From NCBI GenBank assembly GCA_026400425.1, contig JAPLPC010000063.1, positions 1 to 14,745 of the forward strand: 14,745 nucleotides of DNA. The letters run 5' to 3'. Within the stretch, counting starts at the first letter, position 1. Each line of letters begins with the position of its first letter. Below are positions 14,594 through 14,745 of the stretch, piece by piece. Under the pieces are notes generated by a model that ran no database searches, was not told the DNA's origin, and saw nothing but the letters and a program-made list of their open reading frames with translations. The DNA comes from Hyphomicrobiales bacterium. GTDB taxonomy: Bacteria; Pseudomonadota; Alphaproteobacteria; Rhizobiales; Xanthobacteraceae. The position numbers and the translations under genes are program-made.

Positions 14594-14745
14594 TCAGCTG
14601 AGCAACGCGGCGACGTCGCGAGATCGCCTTTGTGATGCAACCGGCTCGGCAGATGGCGGCACCTTGAAGCGGGCCATGTCGCGGACCGGAGGCAGGCCGA
14701 ACATGCGTGCGTATTCGCGGCTGAACTGCGATGCGCTCTCATAGC
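14594..14745 (-). CDS. AraC-family transcriptional regulator (C-terminal end; runs off the window)
   Basis: The last 49 codons of a gene that begins beyond the right edge. The segment YESASQFSREYARMFGLPPV is the end of the second helix-turn-helix of AraC/XylS regulators, where GYxSxSQFSRxYxRxFG is the family signature. A tail of about 27 residues follows and ends in DVAALLS. The sensing domain is outside the window, so neither ligand nor target can be named. It precedes the phosphoesterase gene on the same strand by ten bases. Confidence 0.85.
   Translation of the reverse strand, partial: YESASQFSREYARMFGLPPVRDMARFKVPPSAEPVASQRRSRDVAALLS

Overview
The window looks like chromosomal DNA of an alphaproteobacterium, most likely of the Bradyrhizobium/Rhodopseudomonas/Tardiphaga group. 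The basis is the high GC content, the strong codon bias (which leaves long shadow frames opposite real genes) and the character of the proteins. This is inference; no rRNA or other marker gene is present. No tRNA, CRISPR array, insertion sequence or phage gene was seen.

Positions 1-3325 hold a MarR-controlled aromatic oxidation module. A flavin reductase, an HpaB-family FADH2-dependent monooxygenase, a small cupin and the start of a medium-chain oxidoreductase lie in that order on the minus strand. A marR gene is divergent. The reductase promoter is near consensus (TTGACA, 16 bp, TAATAT), and a perfect 19-bp palindrome sits on its start site, so derepression by a phenolic or similar ligand is the likely control.

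Positions 3386-11599 hold a full potassium-transport operon on the minus strand. Its order of transcription is a 27-codon membrane ORF, kdpF, kdpA, kdpB, kdpC, kdpD, kdpE. KdpFABC would be a high-affinity K+ pump and KdpDE its two-component regulator. The main anomaly of the window is in kdpB: an exact 41-bp tandem duplication at 7686-7767 shifts the frame and truncates the protein inside its sixth membrane helix. The lost 3' end is still present and intact downstream. Removing one copy restores a 707-residue KdpB that ends directly on the kdpC ribosome binding site. This is a very recent mutation, a reversible switch or an assembly error.

Positions 11811-13936 (plus strand) hold a conserved-looking hypothetical gene and the overlapping dgoK-dgoA pair, which completes 2-dehydro-3-deoxygalactonate breakdown to pyruvate and glyceraldehyde 3-phosphate. 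Positions 14059-14745 (minus strand) hold the C-terminal end of an AraC-type regulator, a YfcE-like metallophosphoesterase, and a possible very small ORF behind an AGGAGG motif.
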